A stretch of 64,000 nt of DNA from an uncultured Oscillospiraceae bacterium (GCA_934569045.1 CAKTJX010000006.1:1-64000), one strand, 5' to 3'. Counted from the stretch's first letter, positions 40,770 to 49,217 are shown. The notes: generated by a model from the sequence alone, not told the origin. A program made the numbers and translations.

Positions 40770-43079
40770 ATGGATCGAAAGGGAAAAAGAAGGACACGAA
40801 GATGGATCGCGCTGCTCCTGTGCGGCCTGCTCCTGACGGCGGTGATGCCGGTATTTGCCGTGGGCCCGGAGGTGGGCATTACGGTGCAGGAGGCGGAAAC
40901 GCCGGAGGGGGAGCCGATCCCGGAGGAGGAGCCAGCCCCGGAGGAGGAGCAGCCTTCGGAGGAAGAGCAGCCCCAGGAAGAGGAGCAGCCCCAGGAAGAG
41001 GAGCAGCCCCAGGAGGAAGAGCAGCCCCAGGAGGAGGAACAGCCCCAGGAAGAGGAACAGCCCCAGGAAGAGGAACAGCCCCAGGAAGAGGGGCAGCCCC
41101 GGGAAGAGGAGCAGCCCCAGGAAGAGAAGCAGCCCCAGGAAGAGAAGCAGCCCCAGGAAGAGGAGCAACCCCCGGAGGAACAGCAACCCTCGGAAGAAGA
41201 GCAGACTCCGGAAGAAGAGGAGGAGACGGAAGGGGCCTTTGTCCATTTGGAGGGCTGTTCTGATGACTGCCGGGAGGAAAGCTGCCTCTGTGCCTGCCAT
41301 CAGGAGTTGGCCTTGGAAAATACGCCGGAGGCGCAGACGCTTTACGAAAAGCTGATGCAGACCCAAAGCTGCGAGGAGCTGCTGCTTCTGCTTCAGGCGG
41401 AGGAAAACGCCCGGGCGGCTTCGGAGCTGACCCTTTCCGAATTGGAGTCCGTCCAGGCCCATGCGCTGGCGTTGGAGGACGACGGCTTCCGGGCGGATGT
41501 GCTGGAAATCCTGGATATGCTGCTGGCCCTTGCCAGCGGACAGGCAGGGCAGGACATCGCGGTTCAGGCGACGACGGCAACCATCCACAACGTGCTTCAG
41601 AACGTCATTGTTGCCTATGCCCACAGAACCGCCTCGGACAGTGCGTGGACCTGGGAGGGGCCCTATACCCAAGACTTTGACGTGACCTATTCCTACAGCA
41701 GCGGACCGTCAGAAGAATTCTATGTGTACTTCGTCAAGCCTGCGGCAAACAGCCTGCTTACCCAATTTACCGTTTACAACACATCAACGGGCGGGACCAG
41801 CTACGACCTCTATTCCATTGACAGTCCTTCGTCCAATATCAGCCAGAATTACCCGGACTTTGACAGCCTGATCACCCAGGCCAAGGCGGCGGGGTATCTG
41901 GGGTTTGATGGCTACCGAGGCAGCGCCGCGGGGAATGTGACCCTGAACCAGTACTTTACGGCCAAGCGGCCCGCACTGCTGCTCAACGCCAAGGCGGACC
42001 CCAGCACGGATGTAAAGCCCGGCGACAAGGTGACCTTTACAGTGACCCTGACCCCGGAGCGGCTGGAGGAAAGTACCGTTCAGGATTTCCAGGTCACCAG
42101 CCTGACCGTCAACGGCCAGACCTATGAGGACGTAACGCTGACGGACAACGGCGACGGTACATACACGGCGGTGGTGGACTACACCGCCACGACGGCGGAC
42201 TGGACCACGGGGGACATCACCCTGAACGTCAGCGCCGATATCACCTATGCGTATGTGCTGCATGTGAAGGACAGAAATAACAATCAATCCGAGATTCCCA
42301 CAACATCGAAGGTTACCAATACCGGAACGGTGACCGTATCGCTGGCATCGGACTATGGCGTGGGCTACCATCTGTACTACGATGCCCCCAACGGGGTTCA
42401 GCCTCCGGACAGCATCCCGGCGGCCCCTATGGACCCGGAGCGGTACTTTGAGGGGGCGGTGGTGACCGTTCTGGACTACAGCCGGGAGCCTGTAGAGGAC
42501 CCGGCAAACGGCGGGCGATGGGTTTTCGACGGCTGGTATCGGGAGGCGGAGGGCCCCCACGATGCTGGGGACACCATCCCTATGCCCAGGGGCGGCATGC
42601 TGCTGGTAGGCACCTGGAAATTTGAAAAGACCCCCACCGCCACCGTCACTGTCCGCAAGGAGGTGACCGGAAACATGGGGGACAAAAACCGGGAATTCTC
42701 CTTCCGGATCACCGGAAATACCTGGAAGGAGCAGACGGAGGAGGACCAGGCCTTCACCCTGAAGCATGGCCAGGAGCGGGTGGTCACCGCCAACATCGGT
42801 GACGAGCTCACCATTGTGGAGGACTGCGGTAGCTATGAAGCGTCCTATACGGTGCTGCTGGGCGAGGAAATTCAGGAGCAGGGCAGGGGAAGCAGCCTGA
42901 CCTATTTGGTCACGTCAGAGGCCGGGCAGGGGATCGTCTTCCAAAACTGCAAGGATGCGGTCCCGGATATGGGCATTTCCCTGGACACCCTGCCCTATGG
43001 GATGACCCTGGGCGCTTCCGCCCTGGGGCTGCTGGCCCTGCCGGGACGTAAGAAGAGAGACAGGAGGAACGAGCCTTGA
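40770..43079 (+). CDS. Pilus tip adhesin-like surface protein with Glu/Pro/Gln stalk
   Basis: The 769-aa protein has a signal peptide (WIALLLCGLLLTAVMPVFA) and a Pro/Glu/Gln hexad-repeat region near residues 40-155. A Cys cluster (CSDDCREESCLCACH), a helical part and immunoglobulin-like beta domains follow (KPGDKVTFTVTLTP, DNGDGTYTAVVDY). Then come an InlB/SHIRT-like segment (GGRWVFDGWYREAEGP) and a pilin-associated domain (VTVRKEVTGNMGDKNREF) also seen in the major pilin. It ends with PDMGISLDTLPY, a hydrophobic segment and GRKKRDRR, a sorting-like signal without LPxTG. As first gene of the pilus operon it occupies the place of streptococcal Cpa. GGGAGG precedes ATG 40770. Confidence 0.8.
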   Translation: MDRKGKRRTRRWIALLLCGLLLTAVMPVFAVGPEVGITVQEAETPEGEPIPEEEPAPEEEQPSEEEQPQEEEQPQEEEQPQEEEQPQEEEQPQEEEQPQEEEQPQEEGQPREEEQPQEEKQPQEEKQPQEEEQPPEEQQPSEEEQTPEEEEETEGAFVHLEGCSDDCREESCLCACHQELALENTPEAQTLYEKLMQTQSCEELLLLLQAEENARAASELTLSELESVQAHALALEDDGFRADVLEILDMLLALASGQAGQDIAVQATTATIHNVLQNVIVAYAHRTASDSAWTWEGPYTQDFDVTYSYSSGPSEEFYVYFVKPAANSLLTQFTVYNTSTGGTSYDLYSIDSPSSNISQNYPDFDSLITQAKAAGYLGFDGYRGSAAGNVTLNQYFTAKRPALLLNAKADPSTDVKPGDKVTFTVTLTPERLEESTVQDFQVTSLTVNGQTYEDVTLTDNGDGTYTAVVDYTATTADWTTGDITLNVSADITYAYVLHVKDRNNNQSEIPTTSKVTNTGTVTVSLASDYGVGYHLYYDAPNGVQPPDSIPAAPMDPERYFEGAVVTVLDYSREPVEDPANGGRWVFDGWYREAEGPHDAGDTIPMPRGGMLLVGTWKFEKTPTATVTVRKEVTGNMGDKNREFSFRITGNTWKEQTEEDQAFTLKHGQERVVTANIGDELTIVEDCGSYEASYTVLLGEEIQEQGRGSSLTYLVTSEAGQGIVFQNCKDAVPDMGISLDTLPYGMTLGASALGLLALPGRKKRDRRNEP
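40950..41168 (+). repeat. In-frame 18-bp coding repeats (EEEQPQ)
   Basis: About a dozen copies of an 18-bp unit, CCCCAGGAAGAGGAGCAG with variants, encode an acidic Pro-rich stalk in the adhesin. Such repeats change copy number by slippage, so length variation between strains is likely. Confidence 0.9.
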
Positions 43080-43315
43080 CAAAAGGAGAGGAATGGACGC
43101 TGCTTTCCGAGCAGCGGGCCCTAAACGACTGGCTGAAAACCGTCCGGTTCCGCAAAAAGCTCTTCGGCGGCGTGGCGGAGGAGGACCTGTGGAAAAAGCT
43201 CCAGGAGCTGAACGGCCTCTATGAGGCGGCGCTTCGCTCTGAGAGGACCCGGTATGAGGTGCTGCTGGAAAAGAACAGAAACGGGGGCGCGGCCGATGGG
43301 CAGGACAACGGATAA
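43076..43315 (+). CDS. 79-aa coiled-coil-like protein in the pilus operon
   Basis: The TTG start at 43076 overlaps the adhesin stop (TTGA) and lies eight bases after AGGAGG. The protein is charged and mostly helical (WLKTVRFRKKLFGGVAEEDLWKKLQELNGLYEAALRSERTRYEVLL). It has no signal peptide, so it is cytoplasmic. Its end overlaps the signal-peptidase-like gene by 20 bases. Similar short proteins precede signal-peptidase-like genes in clostridial pilus loci as I recall them. A DivIVA-like or assembly role is only a guess. Confidence 0.7.
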   Translation: MTKGEEWTLLSEQRALNDWLKTVRFRKKLFGGVAEEDLWKKLQELNGLYEAALRSERTRYEVLLEKNRNGGAADGQDNG

Positions 43316-43838
43316 TCCGGCAAAGATCATTGCCCGCCGCCGTGCGAGGCTTTGGGATCGGCAGGCCTGGGGAAGCCTCTTAGCGCGGGTGCTGCTGTTT
43401 GGCGGGGTGGTCTGGGTGCTGCTGACCCAGGTTTTCCTGGTGACCCAGGTCCGGGGCAACGATATGTTTCCGGCGCTGAAGGACGGGGATCTGGTGATCG
43501 CCTTCCGGCTCCAGCAGCGGTACTCCCAGAACGATGTGGTGGTTTACACGGCGGGGGGCGAGACCCGCCTGGGCCGTGTGGCGGCGGCAGGGGGTGACGC
43601 GGTGGACCTGGGGGACACCGGGATGCTGCTGGTAAACGGAACCAACCAGGCGGGGGAAATACTCTACCCCACCTACGCAAAGGAAGCCCTGTCCTACCCC
43701 TACGCGGTGCCGGAGGGCACGGTGTTCCTTCTGGCGGATCACCGGACCCAGGGGGAGGACAGCCGGGACGTTGGCCCCGTCTCTGTGGAAAACCTGTCAG
43801 GAAAGGTCATCACCATCCTGCGCAGGCGGGACGTTTGA
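43296..43838 (+). CDS. SipA-like catalytically dead signal peptidase homologue
   Basis: The 180-aa protein has one N-terminal transmembrane helix (SLLARVLLFGGVVWVLLTQV) and the type I signal peptidase fold. In box B, which normally reads G-x-S-M-x-P, the sequence is GNDMFPALKDGD, placing Asp56 where the catalytic Ser should be. In box D the usual KRV reads GRV (Gly93 for Lys) before GGDAVD. The same Asp/Gly pair is known in streptococcal pilus protein SipA, which is needed for pilus polymerisation but is not a peptidase. Its position before the major pilin gene agrees. Confidence 0.88.
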   Translation: MGRTTDNPAKIIARRRARLWDRQAWGSLLARVLLFGGVVWVLLTQVFLVTQVRGNDMFPALKDGDLVIAFRLQQRYSQNDVVVYTAGGETRLGRVAAAGGDAVDLGDTGMLLVNGTNQAGEILYPTYAKEALSYPYAVPEGTVFLLADHRTQGEDSRDVGPVSVENLSGKVITILRRRDV

Positions 43839-43901
43839 ATCGGTGCTGTGGCCCATGGGCCATGACATACATTTTTGGTGAATTTTAGGAGGTCAACCCA
43901 C

Positions 43902-44915
43902 ATGAGAAAGCTTTGTTCCATCGTTCTTGCACTGGCGCTGACACTGAGTGTAAGCGCCATGGCCTTCGCGGAGGAGGCAGGCGGAAATCAAGAAATCGTG
44001 CCCAGCAACTATGAGGATATGGAGACAGTTACCCTGACCAAGACGTATCAACTGGCGAATGCCGGCACCGAGAGTCCTGCGGAAACCTTTACCTTCTCGG
44101 CGCTGAAATGCACAGAAGTGAAGGACGCGGCGGATGGCGTAACCACCGCCAATGCCCCGGTGCCCACCATTGCCAGTGTCACCTATACAAAGGGCGAGGC
44201 AGGCTCCGACACGGCGACGAAGCCCGCCGTTATTACACTGCCGGATTACGATTCCGTGGGCATCTATACCTATAAATTCTTGGAAAATGACAACCACACG
44301 GCAGGCGTTACCTACCGCACGGACGACATGTACCTGGTGGTTACGGTCATTGAGCAGGACGGCAAAGTCCGAGTGGCAGCGCTCCACACGGAAAACGGAG
44401 ACGGGGATAAGTCTGCCGACTTTGACAATACCTATTCCGCCGGTTCTCTTTCCGTCACCAAGCAGGTAACGGGCTTGCTGGGCGACAAGAATAAGGAATT
44501 CGATGTCACTGTTACCTTTACCGCCCCTGCCGGGGAAAAGGTCAACAGCGATATCTACTACACCATGGGCGGCGCGGACCATACGATCAGCGGAGGCGAC
44601 TGGACTACTCAGACCGTTAGGATCACCCTGAAGCACGGCGATACCATCAAGTTCACGAATATTCCTTACCAGGTTACTTATACCGTTACAGAAGACGACT
44701 ACACCAGCCAGGGCTACAGAGAAGCCCAATATACCTTTGGTGATGCAGACAAGACCATTGATAGCCCGGAGGACACCGTGACCATCACCAACCAGAAGGA
44801 CGGCATCGTGGATATGGGTGTCACCGTTGACAGCCTGCCCTATGTGCTGCTGCTGGTTATGGTCTGCGGCGGAATGTTCCTGCTGTTTACCAAGAAGCGG
44901 ATGATTCAGGACTAA
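43902..44915 (+). CDS. FctA/Spy0128-type major pilin
   Basis: The 337-aa protein has a signal peptide ending AMAFA. Two beta domains follow: an FctA domain with the isopeptide triad expected from Lys47 (TLTKTY), Glu128 (YKFLEN) and Asn176 (FDNTY), then a domain starting SLSVTKQVTGLLGDKNKEF. It ends with VDMGVTVDSLPY, a hydrophobic helix and KKRMIQD, the sorting signal. AGGAGG precedes ATG 43902; an in-frame ATG at 43875 lacks a ribosome site. Sortase should polymerise this subunit into the pilus shaft through a Lys in the first domain. Confidence 0.88.
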   Translation: MRKLCSIVLALALTLSVSAMAFAEEAGGNQEIVPSNYEDMETVTLTKTYQLANAGTESPAETFTFSALKCTEVKDAADGVTTANAPVPTIASVTYTKGEAGSDTATKPAVITLPDYDSVGIYTYKFLENDNHTAGVTYRTDDMYLVVTVIEQDGKVRVAALHTENGDGDKSADFDNTYSAGSLSVTKQVTGLLGDKNKEFDVTVTFTAPAGEKVNSDIYYTMGGADHTISGGDWTTQTVRITLKHGDTIKFTNIPYQVTYTVTEDDYTSQGYREAQYTFGDADKTIDSPEDTVTITNQKDGIVDMGVTVDSLPYVLLLVMVCGGMFLLFTKKRMIQD

Positions 44916-44930
44916 GAGAACCCAAAGTTT

Positions 44931-45044
44931 GGAGCTGCCGCAAATGCGGCAGCTCCGGTGAAATCCAGCCAAAGGCCGGATGAAATCTTTCTTACGACAG
45001 GTGAAATCCGGTCTTTGACCGGACGAAATCATCCGTTTGGATGG
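44931..45044 (-). repeat. Hairpin-string repeat, copy C (inverted)
   Basis: Read on the minus strand, the order is CATCC/GGATG, TCCGGTC/GACCGGA, CTGTCGTAAGAAAG, a CCGGCC-type hairpin and GGAGCTGCCGCA/TGCGGCAGCTCC, spaced by GATTTCAC or GATTTCAT. This matches copy A (6770-6918) hairpin for hairpin. Here it lies inside the pilus operon between the major pilin and sortase genes. Confidence 0.7.
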
Positions 45045-45068
45045 TCAAAGAGAGGAGGCCGGACATAA

Positions 45069-45818
45069 ATGGCTAAGGGAATCTGGAATCTGGCGAACGC
45101 CCTGGTGAATCTGCTGCTGTTCCTGATCCTGGGAACGGCGGGGCTGTATGCCGGATTTGCCCTGTGGGACAACAACCGGATTTACACCGCAGCTATGGAC
45201 GTGCAGGCGGACATGATCCGCTATAAGCCAACGCTGGAGGAAAGCGGCGGCGCTTCCTTCCGGGAGCTTTTGGGCATCAACCCGGATATCTGCGGCTGGA
45301 TCACCCTGGAGGGGACGAAAATCGATTATCCCGTGCTGCAGGGCAGCAGCAATCTGACCTATATCAATCAGGATGTCCACGGCAATTTCGCGCTGGCCGG
45401 AAGCATCTTTCTGGACACACGGAACAGACGTGACTTTTTGGATGTGTATTCTCTGCTGTATGGCCATCACATGGAAAACAGCGGAATGTTCGGGGACCTG
45501 GACCTGTATAAGGACCTGGAATTTTTTGAGACCCACTCCACGGGAAACCTGCTGCTGCCGGAGGGGGGCTATGAACTGGAAATTTTTGCCTGTCTGCTGA
45601 CAGACGCGGGAGAGGAGCACATCTTCGACCCGGAGCGGTGGCAGGCTGATATAGAGGCCCCCCTTTCCTTTGTGGAGAGCCGGGCCATGCACCTGCGGAA
45701 GGAAACTCTGGACAGTCTGAGGCAGTCAGAGCGCCCCAAAATTCTGGCGCTGTCCACCTGCGCCTCGGAATTTACGGATGCAAGAACCGTGGTTCTGGCG
45801 GTCATGGTGGGGGAATAG
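45069..45818 (+). CDS. Class B sortase 1
   Basis: The 249-aa protein has an N-terminal transmembrane helix (LVNLLLFLILGTAGLYAGFAL) and a class B sortase domain. The domain shows INPDICGWITLEGTKIDYPV, catalytic His133 (LYGHHM), Cys231 (LSTCASEF) and Arg240 (DARTVV). Its position between the FctA-type pilin and the second pilin equals that of streptococcal SrtC2, also a class B enzyme that polymerises FctA pili. It is the likely polymerase here. AGAGGAGG lies nine bases before the ATG. Confidence 0.93.
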   Translation: MAKGIWNLANALVNLLLFLILGTAGLYAGFALWDNNRIYTAAMDVQADMIRYKPTLEESGGASFRELLGINPDICGWITLEGTKIDYPVLQGSSNLTYINQDVHGNFALAGSIFLDTRNRRDFLDVYSLLYGHHMENSGMFGDLDLYKDLEFFETHSTGNLLLPEGGYELEIFACLLTDAGEEHIFDPERWQADIEAPLSFVESRAMHLRKETLDSLRQSERPKILALSTCASEFTDARTVVLAVMVGE

Positions 45819-45830
45819 GAGGAGTGCAAG

Positions 45831-46460
45831 ATGAAAAAATGGTTCACTAGGATACGCGCGCTGGCGGCGGCAGCGGTGTGCATGGCGGCAATGGTTCTGC
45901 CTGCCTTTGCCGCGGGGGAGCCCGGTGTCTCCGTGCCGGTGAAGGTTTCCCTGTCTGGGACCCTTCCGGCCCGGTCCGAGAGCTTCCGGTTCCTTTTGAA
46001 GGCTGATGATCCGGCATCCCCCATGCCCCGGGGGGCGGAGAATGGGGAATATACCCTGACCGTCACCGGGGCGGGAACGAAACGCTTCCCCTCAGCCTAT
46101 TTTACCCGGGAGGGGGTCTATACCTACACCGTCTCCCAGGTAAGAGGCACGAATCAGAACTGCACCTATGACGATTCCGTTTACACCCTTGTGGTGACGG
46201 CGGAAAAGACGCTCCAGGGCGGTCTGGAGGTTTCCGTGGCCCTGCACCAGGGGGAGAACGGGGAGAAGGTGAACACCGCGGCCTTTGAAAATACCTACAA
46301 GAGCACAACGGCGGGGACGACCACCGGCGGAAAAACCGCCTCCGCCGCCAACGGTCCCAAAACCGGTGACGAATCCACGCCTTTGCTCTACGCCCTGCTG
46401 ACCATCGGGAGCCTGGGTGTTTTGGGCATGCTGTTTCTGACCCGCAGACGGACGAGATGA
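45831..46460 (+). CDS. FctA-domain minor (basal) pilin
   Basis: The 209-aa protein has a signal peptide (ALAAAAVCMAAMVLPAFA) and one FctA-like domain with strands REGVYTYTVSQVRG and the isopeptide Asn154 in FENTY. A Thr/Gly linker and a sorting signal NGPKTGDES, hydrophobic helix and RRRTR tail follow. The signal differs from the DMG type of the other two surface proteins and is LPxTG-like. It probably corresponds to FctB, the subunit that ends at the wall. It starts 12 bases after the sortase gene. Confidence 0.85.
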   Translation: MKKWFTRIRALAAAAVCMAAMVLPAFAAGEPGVSVPVKVSLSGTLPARSESFRFLLKADDPASPMPRGAENGEYTLTVTGAGTKRFPSAYFTREGVYTYTVSQVRGTNQNCTYDDSVYTLVVTAEKTLQGGLEVSVALHQGENGEKVNTAAFENTYKSTTAGTTTGGKTASAANGPKTGDESTPLLYALLTIGSLGVLGMLFLTRRRTR

Positions 46461-46488
46461 TCTGGTATCAGAAAGAGAGGAGAACACT

Positions 46489-47265
46489 GTGCGAAAGCTT
46501 CTGCGCTGCCTGCTGGCACTGGCAGCCCTGGGGGTGCTGGCCATTTCGGCGGCAAAGCTGACGGCCTATCTGTCCCAGGGCTGGAGCGCCGCCCGGGTCC
46601 AGCAGACGATTCTGGAGCAGGCAGTCCGGCAGGCAGAGACGGCAGCGCCACCGCCTGCCCCGGATGCCCAGGCGGAGCCAGACCCGCCCCTGGAGCCCGC
46701 CCCCATCACGGTGGACTTTGCGGCGCTGAAAAAAATCAATTCGGATGTGGCGGGCTGGCTCTACTGCCAGGACACCCCCATTGACCTGCCCATTGTGGCC
46801 TGCGCGGACAATGAGACCTACCTGCACCATATCTTCGACGGCACCCCCAACAATACCGGCACCCTCTTTGTCGACTGCCGGAACGCCGGAGATTTTTCGG
46901 ATGCTATCACCGTGGTCTACGGGCACAATATGAAAAACGGAACCATGTTCGGCACCCTGACGAAGTACAAAAATCAGGACTATTACGATGCCCACCCGGT
47001 GCTCTGGCTCCTGACCCCCGGCGGAAACTTCCAGATTCTTCCGGTGGCGGGCTGCGTGGTGCCAGCCGATTCGGCGTTCTACGCCATCGGCCACACCGGC
47101 AAAGCCGCCTGCGCCCTGGTGCGCCAGGCCATGGCGGACTCCACCTTTGCGGCCCCGGAGGAAATTGCCGAAGGGGACCGCTTTTTGGTGCTCTCCACCT
47201 GCTCCTATGAATTCGAGAACGCGCGGTTTCTGCTCATCGGCAGGATGGTCCGGGCCGCGCCTTGA
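46489..47265 (+). CDS. Class B sortase 2
   Basis: The 258-aa protein has an N-terminal membrane helix, an Ala/Pro linker and a class B sortase domain. Motifs are KKINSDVAGWLYCQDTPIDL, His146 (VYGHNM), Cys238 (LSTCSYEF) and the Arg in ENARF. The GTG at 46489 follows GAGGAG. A second sortase may attach the finished pilus to peptidoglycan while sortase 1 polymerises, or recognise the PKTGD signal of the minor pilin. The operon probably ends here; the next gene has its own promoter overlapping the stop codon. Confidence 0.93.
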   Translation: MRKLLRCLLALAALGVLAISAAKLTAYLSQGWSAARVQQTILEQAVRQAETAAPPPAPDAQAEPDPPLEPAPITVDFAALKKINSDVAGWLYCQDTPIDLPIVACADNETYLHHIFDGTPNNTGTLFVDCRNAGDFSDAITVVYGHNMKNGTMFGTLTKYKNQDYYDAHPVLWLLTPGGNFQILPVAGCVVPADSAFYAIGHTGKAACALVRQAMADSTFAAPEEIAEGDRFLVLSTCSYEFENARFLLIGRMVRAAP

Positions 47266-47290
47266 CTTACCTTATGAATTCCATTATAAT
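47262..47290 (+). promoter_or_regulatory. Nitroreductase promoter
   Basis: TTGACT (47262-47267), 17 bp and TATAAT (47285-47290). The -35 box overlaps the stop codon of the sortase gene. Confidence 0.8.
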
Positions 47291-47356
47291 TATATAAAAA
47301 TTTACACTTTGAAGGGGCGGATATCAGACGCCTCAAAAACCAAAGGAGAGAAAACC

Positions 47357-47869
47357 ATGGAATTTACGCAAGTCATTCAGGCCCGATACTCCTGCAAGCG
47401 CTTCGGGTCCCGGGCGCTGGAAGAAGAGAAGCTGGCCCAGATCCTGGAAGCCGGCCGCGCGGCGCCAACGGCAAAGAACTTGCAGGAGCAGCGAATCTAT
47501 GTGGTCCGTTCCGAGGCGGGCCTGCAAAAGATCGACAGCGTGACCCCATGCCGTTATGGCGCGCCGGTCTGCGTTGTGGTGGCCTTTGACCGGAACCGTG
47601 TGTTCACCTATCCCGGCGAAAAGCGGGACTCCGGCATTGAGGATGCCACTATTGTGGCAACCCATATGCTATTGGCGGCGGCCAACGCCGGTGTGGACAG
47701 CTGCTGGATCAACTTCTTCGACCCGGACAAGCTGGCAGAAGCTTTGAGCCTGCCGGAAAACGAGGAAGTCCTGATGATCCTGGACCTGGGCTACGCTGCG
47801 GAGGGGGCGGGCCCCCTGGCAAACCACACCTCCCGCAAGGCTCTGTCAGAGACGGTGGCCTATCTGTAA
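47357..47869 (+). CDS. Nitroreductase family protein
   Basis: The 170-aa protein has the nitroreductase start FTQVIQARYSCKRF with the FMN-binding Arg/Ser motif, then LEAGRAAPTAKNLQEQRIYVV and the C-terminal ILDLGYAAEGA. It is a short FMN-dependent flavoprotein that would reduce nitro or quinone compounds with NAD(P)H. ATG 47357 is preceded by GGAGAG. It is monocistronic. Confidence 0.9.
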   Translation: MEFTQVIQARYSCKRFGSRALEEEKLAQILEAGRAAPTAKNLQEQRIYVVRSEAGLQKIDSVTPCRYGAPVCVVVAFDRNRVFTYPGEKRDSGIEDATIVATHMLLAAANAGVDSCWINFFDPDKLAEALSLPENEEVLMILDLGYAAEGAGPLANHTSRKALSETVAYL

Positions 47870-47873
47870 ATGA

Positions 47874-47922
47874 AAAAATCAGGGCGGAAATTCGCGTTAG
47901 AACTTCCGTCCTGATTTTTTTA
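47874..47922. terminator. Bidirectional terminator
   Basis: AAAAAATCAGG..GGAA pairs with TTCC..CCTGATTTTTTT around a loop, between convergent genes. Confidence 0.85.
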
Positions 47923-48846
47923 TGGCTGCTTGGATTGAGGCTTGTAGCCGGAGCTGTCCAGGGCCTCCAGGTAGGCATCGTAGGCTTTTTCCAGGGTTTC
48001 GTATTCCGTACCTTTATTCAGAACAGCCTTGTATTGGCTGGGGTTGAGACGTTCCGAAACGGCAACATAGCGCTCCCCATTGTTCGACCGTTGTCCGGTT
48101 GTTGTTTCCGAAACGTAGTATTTCCCGTCGCCGGTCTGGATGATTACGGGGATTGTCTTCCCGGCACCGACTGTGTCCGTGTTCAGAGAGGTCCAGAAGA
48201 GATAGCGGTTCGCTTCCTGATTTGGCTTTCCATTTCCCAGGTAGGCCCAGGTGCAGTCCTCCTGCTGCAGAAGGCTGTTGTCTAAGAGGTTGACAGCATT
48301 CCGAATTTCGGGCAGGTAGTTGGAGTTGGGACATCTGGAATCAAATTCAAAATTGGAATTATTCTGCATTTCTCCCTTGTTCCAGAAGTTTGTCCCATAC
48401 AGCGGGCCAAAGAAATCTTTGATGGCCGTGTTAAAAGGATAGTTCGGACCGGACGGGTCTGCCTTCCCGTTCCAGGTGAGCACCACGCCGCAGTCTTCCT
48501 TGTAGGAAACCACGCAGGTCCCGCCCGGCGCGGCCACACCAATCCAGTTTTCTGTATCGCCATCGCCTTTGGCATGGATGATGCCGCCGATGTTCACCGG
48601 GTCCATCGACTGCCAGTCCGCCTGCTTCTGCTTCAGATTCACCGTAACGGTGCTGTCGGGGTTCCCAAACACCGCTTCTGTGAGCACCTGGGCGTAGGCG
48701 GCGCGCACATTGGCGAGATCCGCCGCTTCCCGTACCTTCTCCAGATGGGCGGCAAACGCGGGAATGGCGATTGCCACCAGAATCGCGATGATCGCGATTA
48801 CGATCAGTAATTCCATCAATGTAAAACCGTTGTCATTTTGCTTCAT
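47920..48846 (-). CDS. Type IV prepilin-like protein
   Basis: The 308-aa protein has a short leader (KQNDNG) followed by FTLMELLIVIAIIAILVAIA, the classic class III signal of type IV prepilins with Glu5. An amphipathic helix (HLEKVREAADLANVRAAYAQ) and a ~250-residue globular domain with several Cys follow. No prepilin peptidase, assembly ATPase or platform gene is in the window, so processing would depend on genes elsewhere. The start at 48846 gives the expected leader; an in-frame start at 48882 would add 12 residues. Confidence 0.85.
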   Translation of the reverse strand: MKQNDNGFTLMELLIVIAIIAILVAIAIPAFAAHLEKVREAADLANVRAAYAQVLTEAVFGNPDSTVTVNLKQKQADWQSMDPVNIGGIIHAKGDGDTENWIGVAAPGGTCVVSYKEDCGVVLTWNGKADPSGPNYPFNTAIKDFFGPLYGTNFWNKGEMQNNSNFEFDSRCPNSNYLPEIRNAVNLLDNSLLQQEDCTWAYLGNGKPNQEANRYLFWTSLNTDTVGAGKTIPVIIQTGDGKYYVSETTTGQRSNNGERYVAVSERLNPSQYKAVLNKGTEYETLEKAYDAYLEALDSSGYKPQSKQP

Positions 48847-49031
48847 AAAAGTCGTTCCCCGGAATCCGCCGCGCCTTCCCAACAGCAGGTATCAGAACCG
48901 CCTGCTTTTTGGACGCGCGAAGTCAAATCAGCTTCTTTGCTACGAAACAGTCTATCATAAAAATATCAGAAAATAAAGTACCAGATTGAAAATCAGCGAT
49001 CAGGCTGATGCGGTTTCCAAGCTGAACCCGG

Positions 49032-49068
49032 AAAAAACGCTGCCGCAATTCAATCTGAATTGCGGCGG
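49032..49068 (-). terminator. tRNA-Pro terminator
   Basis: On the minus strand GCCGCAATTC and GAATTGCGGC form a stem followed by AGCGTTTTTT, directly after the tRNA. Confidence 0.85.
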
Positions 49069-49073
49069 CACTT

Positions 49074-49149
49074 TGGTCCGAGTGACAAGATTCGAACTTG
49101 CGGCATCCTGCTCCCAAAGCAGGCGCGCTACCAGCTGCGCTACACCCGG
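49074..49149 (-). tRNA. tRNA-Pro (anticodon TGG)
   Basis: A complete cloverleaf can be folded. The acceptor is CCGGGTG/CACTCGG with discriminator A and encoded CCA. The D arm is GCGC..GCGC. The anticodon stem CCTGC/GCAGG has loop TTTGGGA, and the T arm GCAAG/CTTGT has loop TTCGAAT. The anticodon TGG reads proline codons. Confidence 0.95.
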
Positions 49150-49217
49150 AGACGCAGTCTATTATACAGGAAAGAAAAGAAAAAAGCAATAGGAAAATGT
49201 GCGGCCAAAGGGGGCCG

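Noticed and set aside
40950..41168. Possible CRISPR array
   Set aside because: The 18-bp units are contiguous, in frame and without unique spacers; they are protein-coding repeats.
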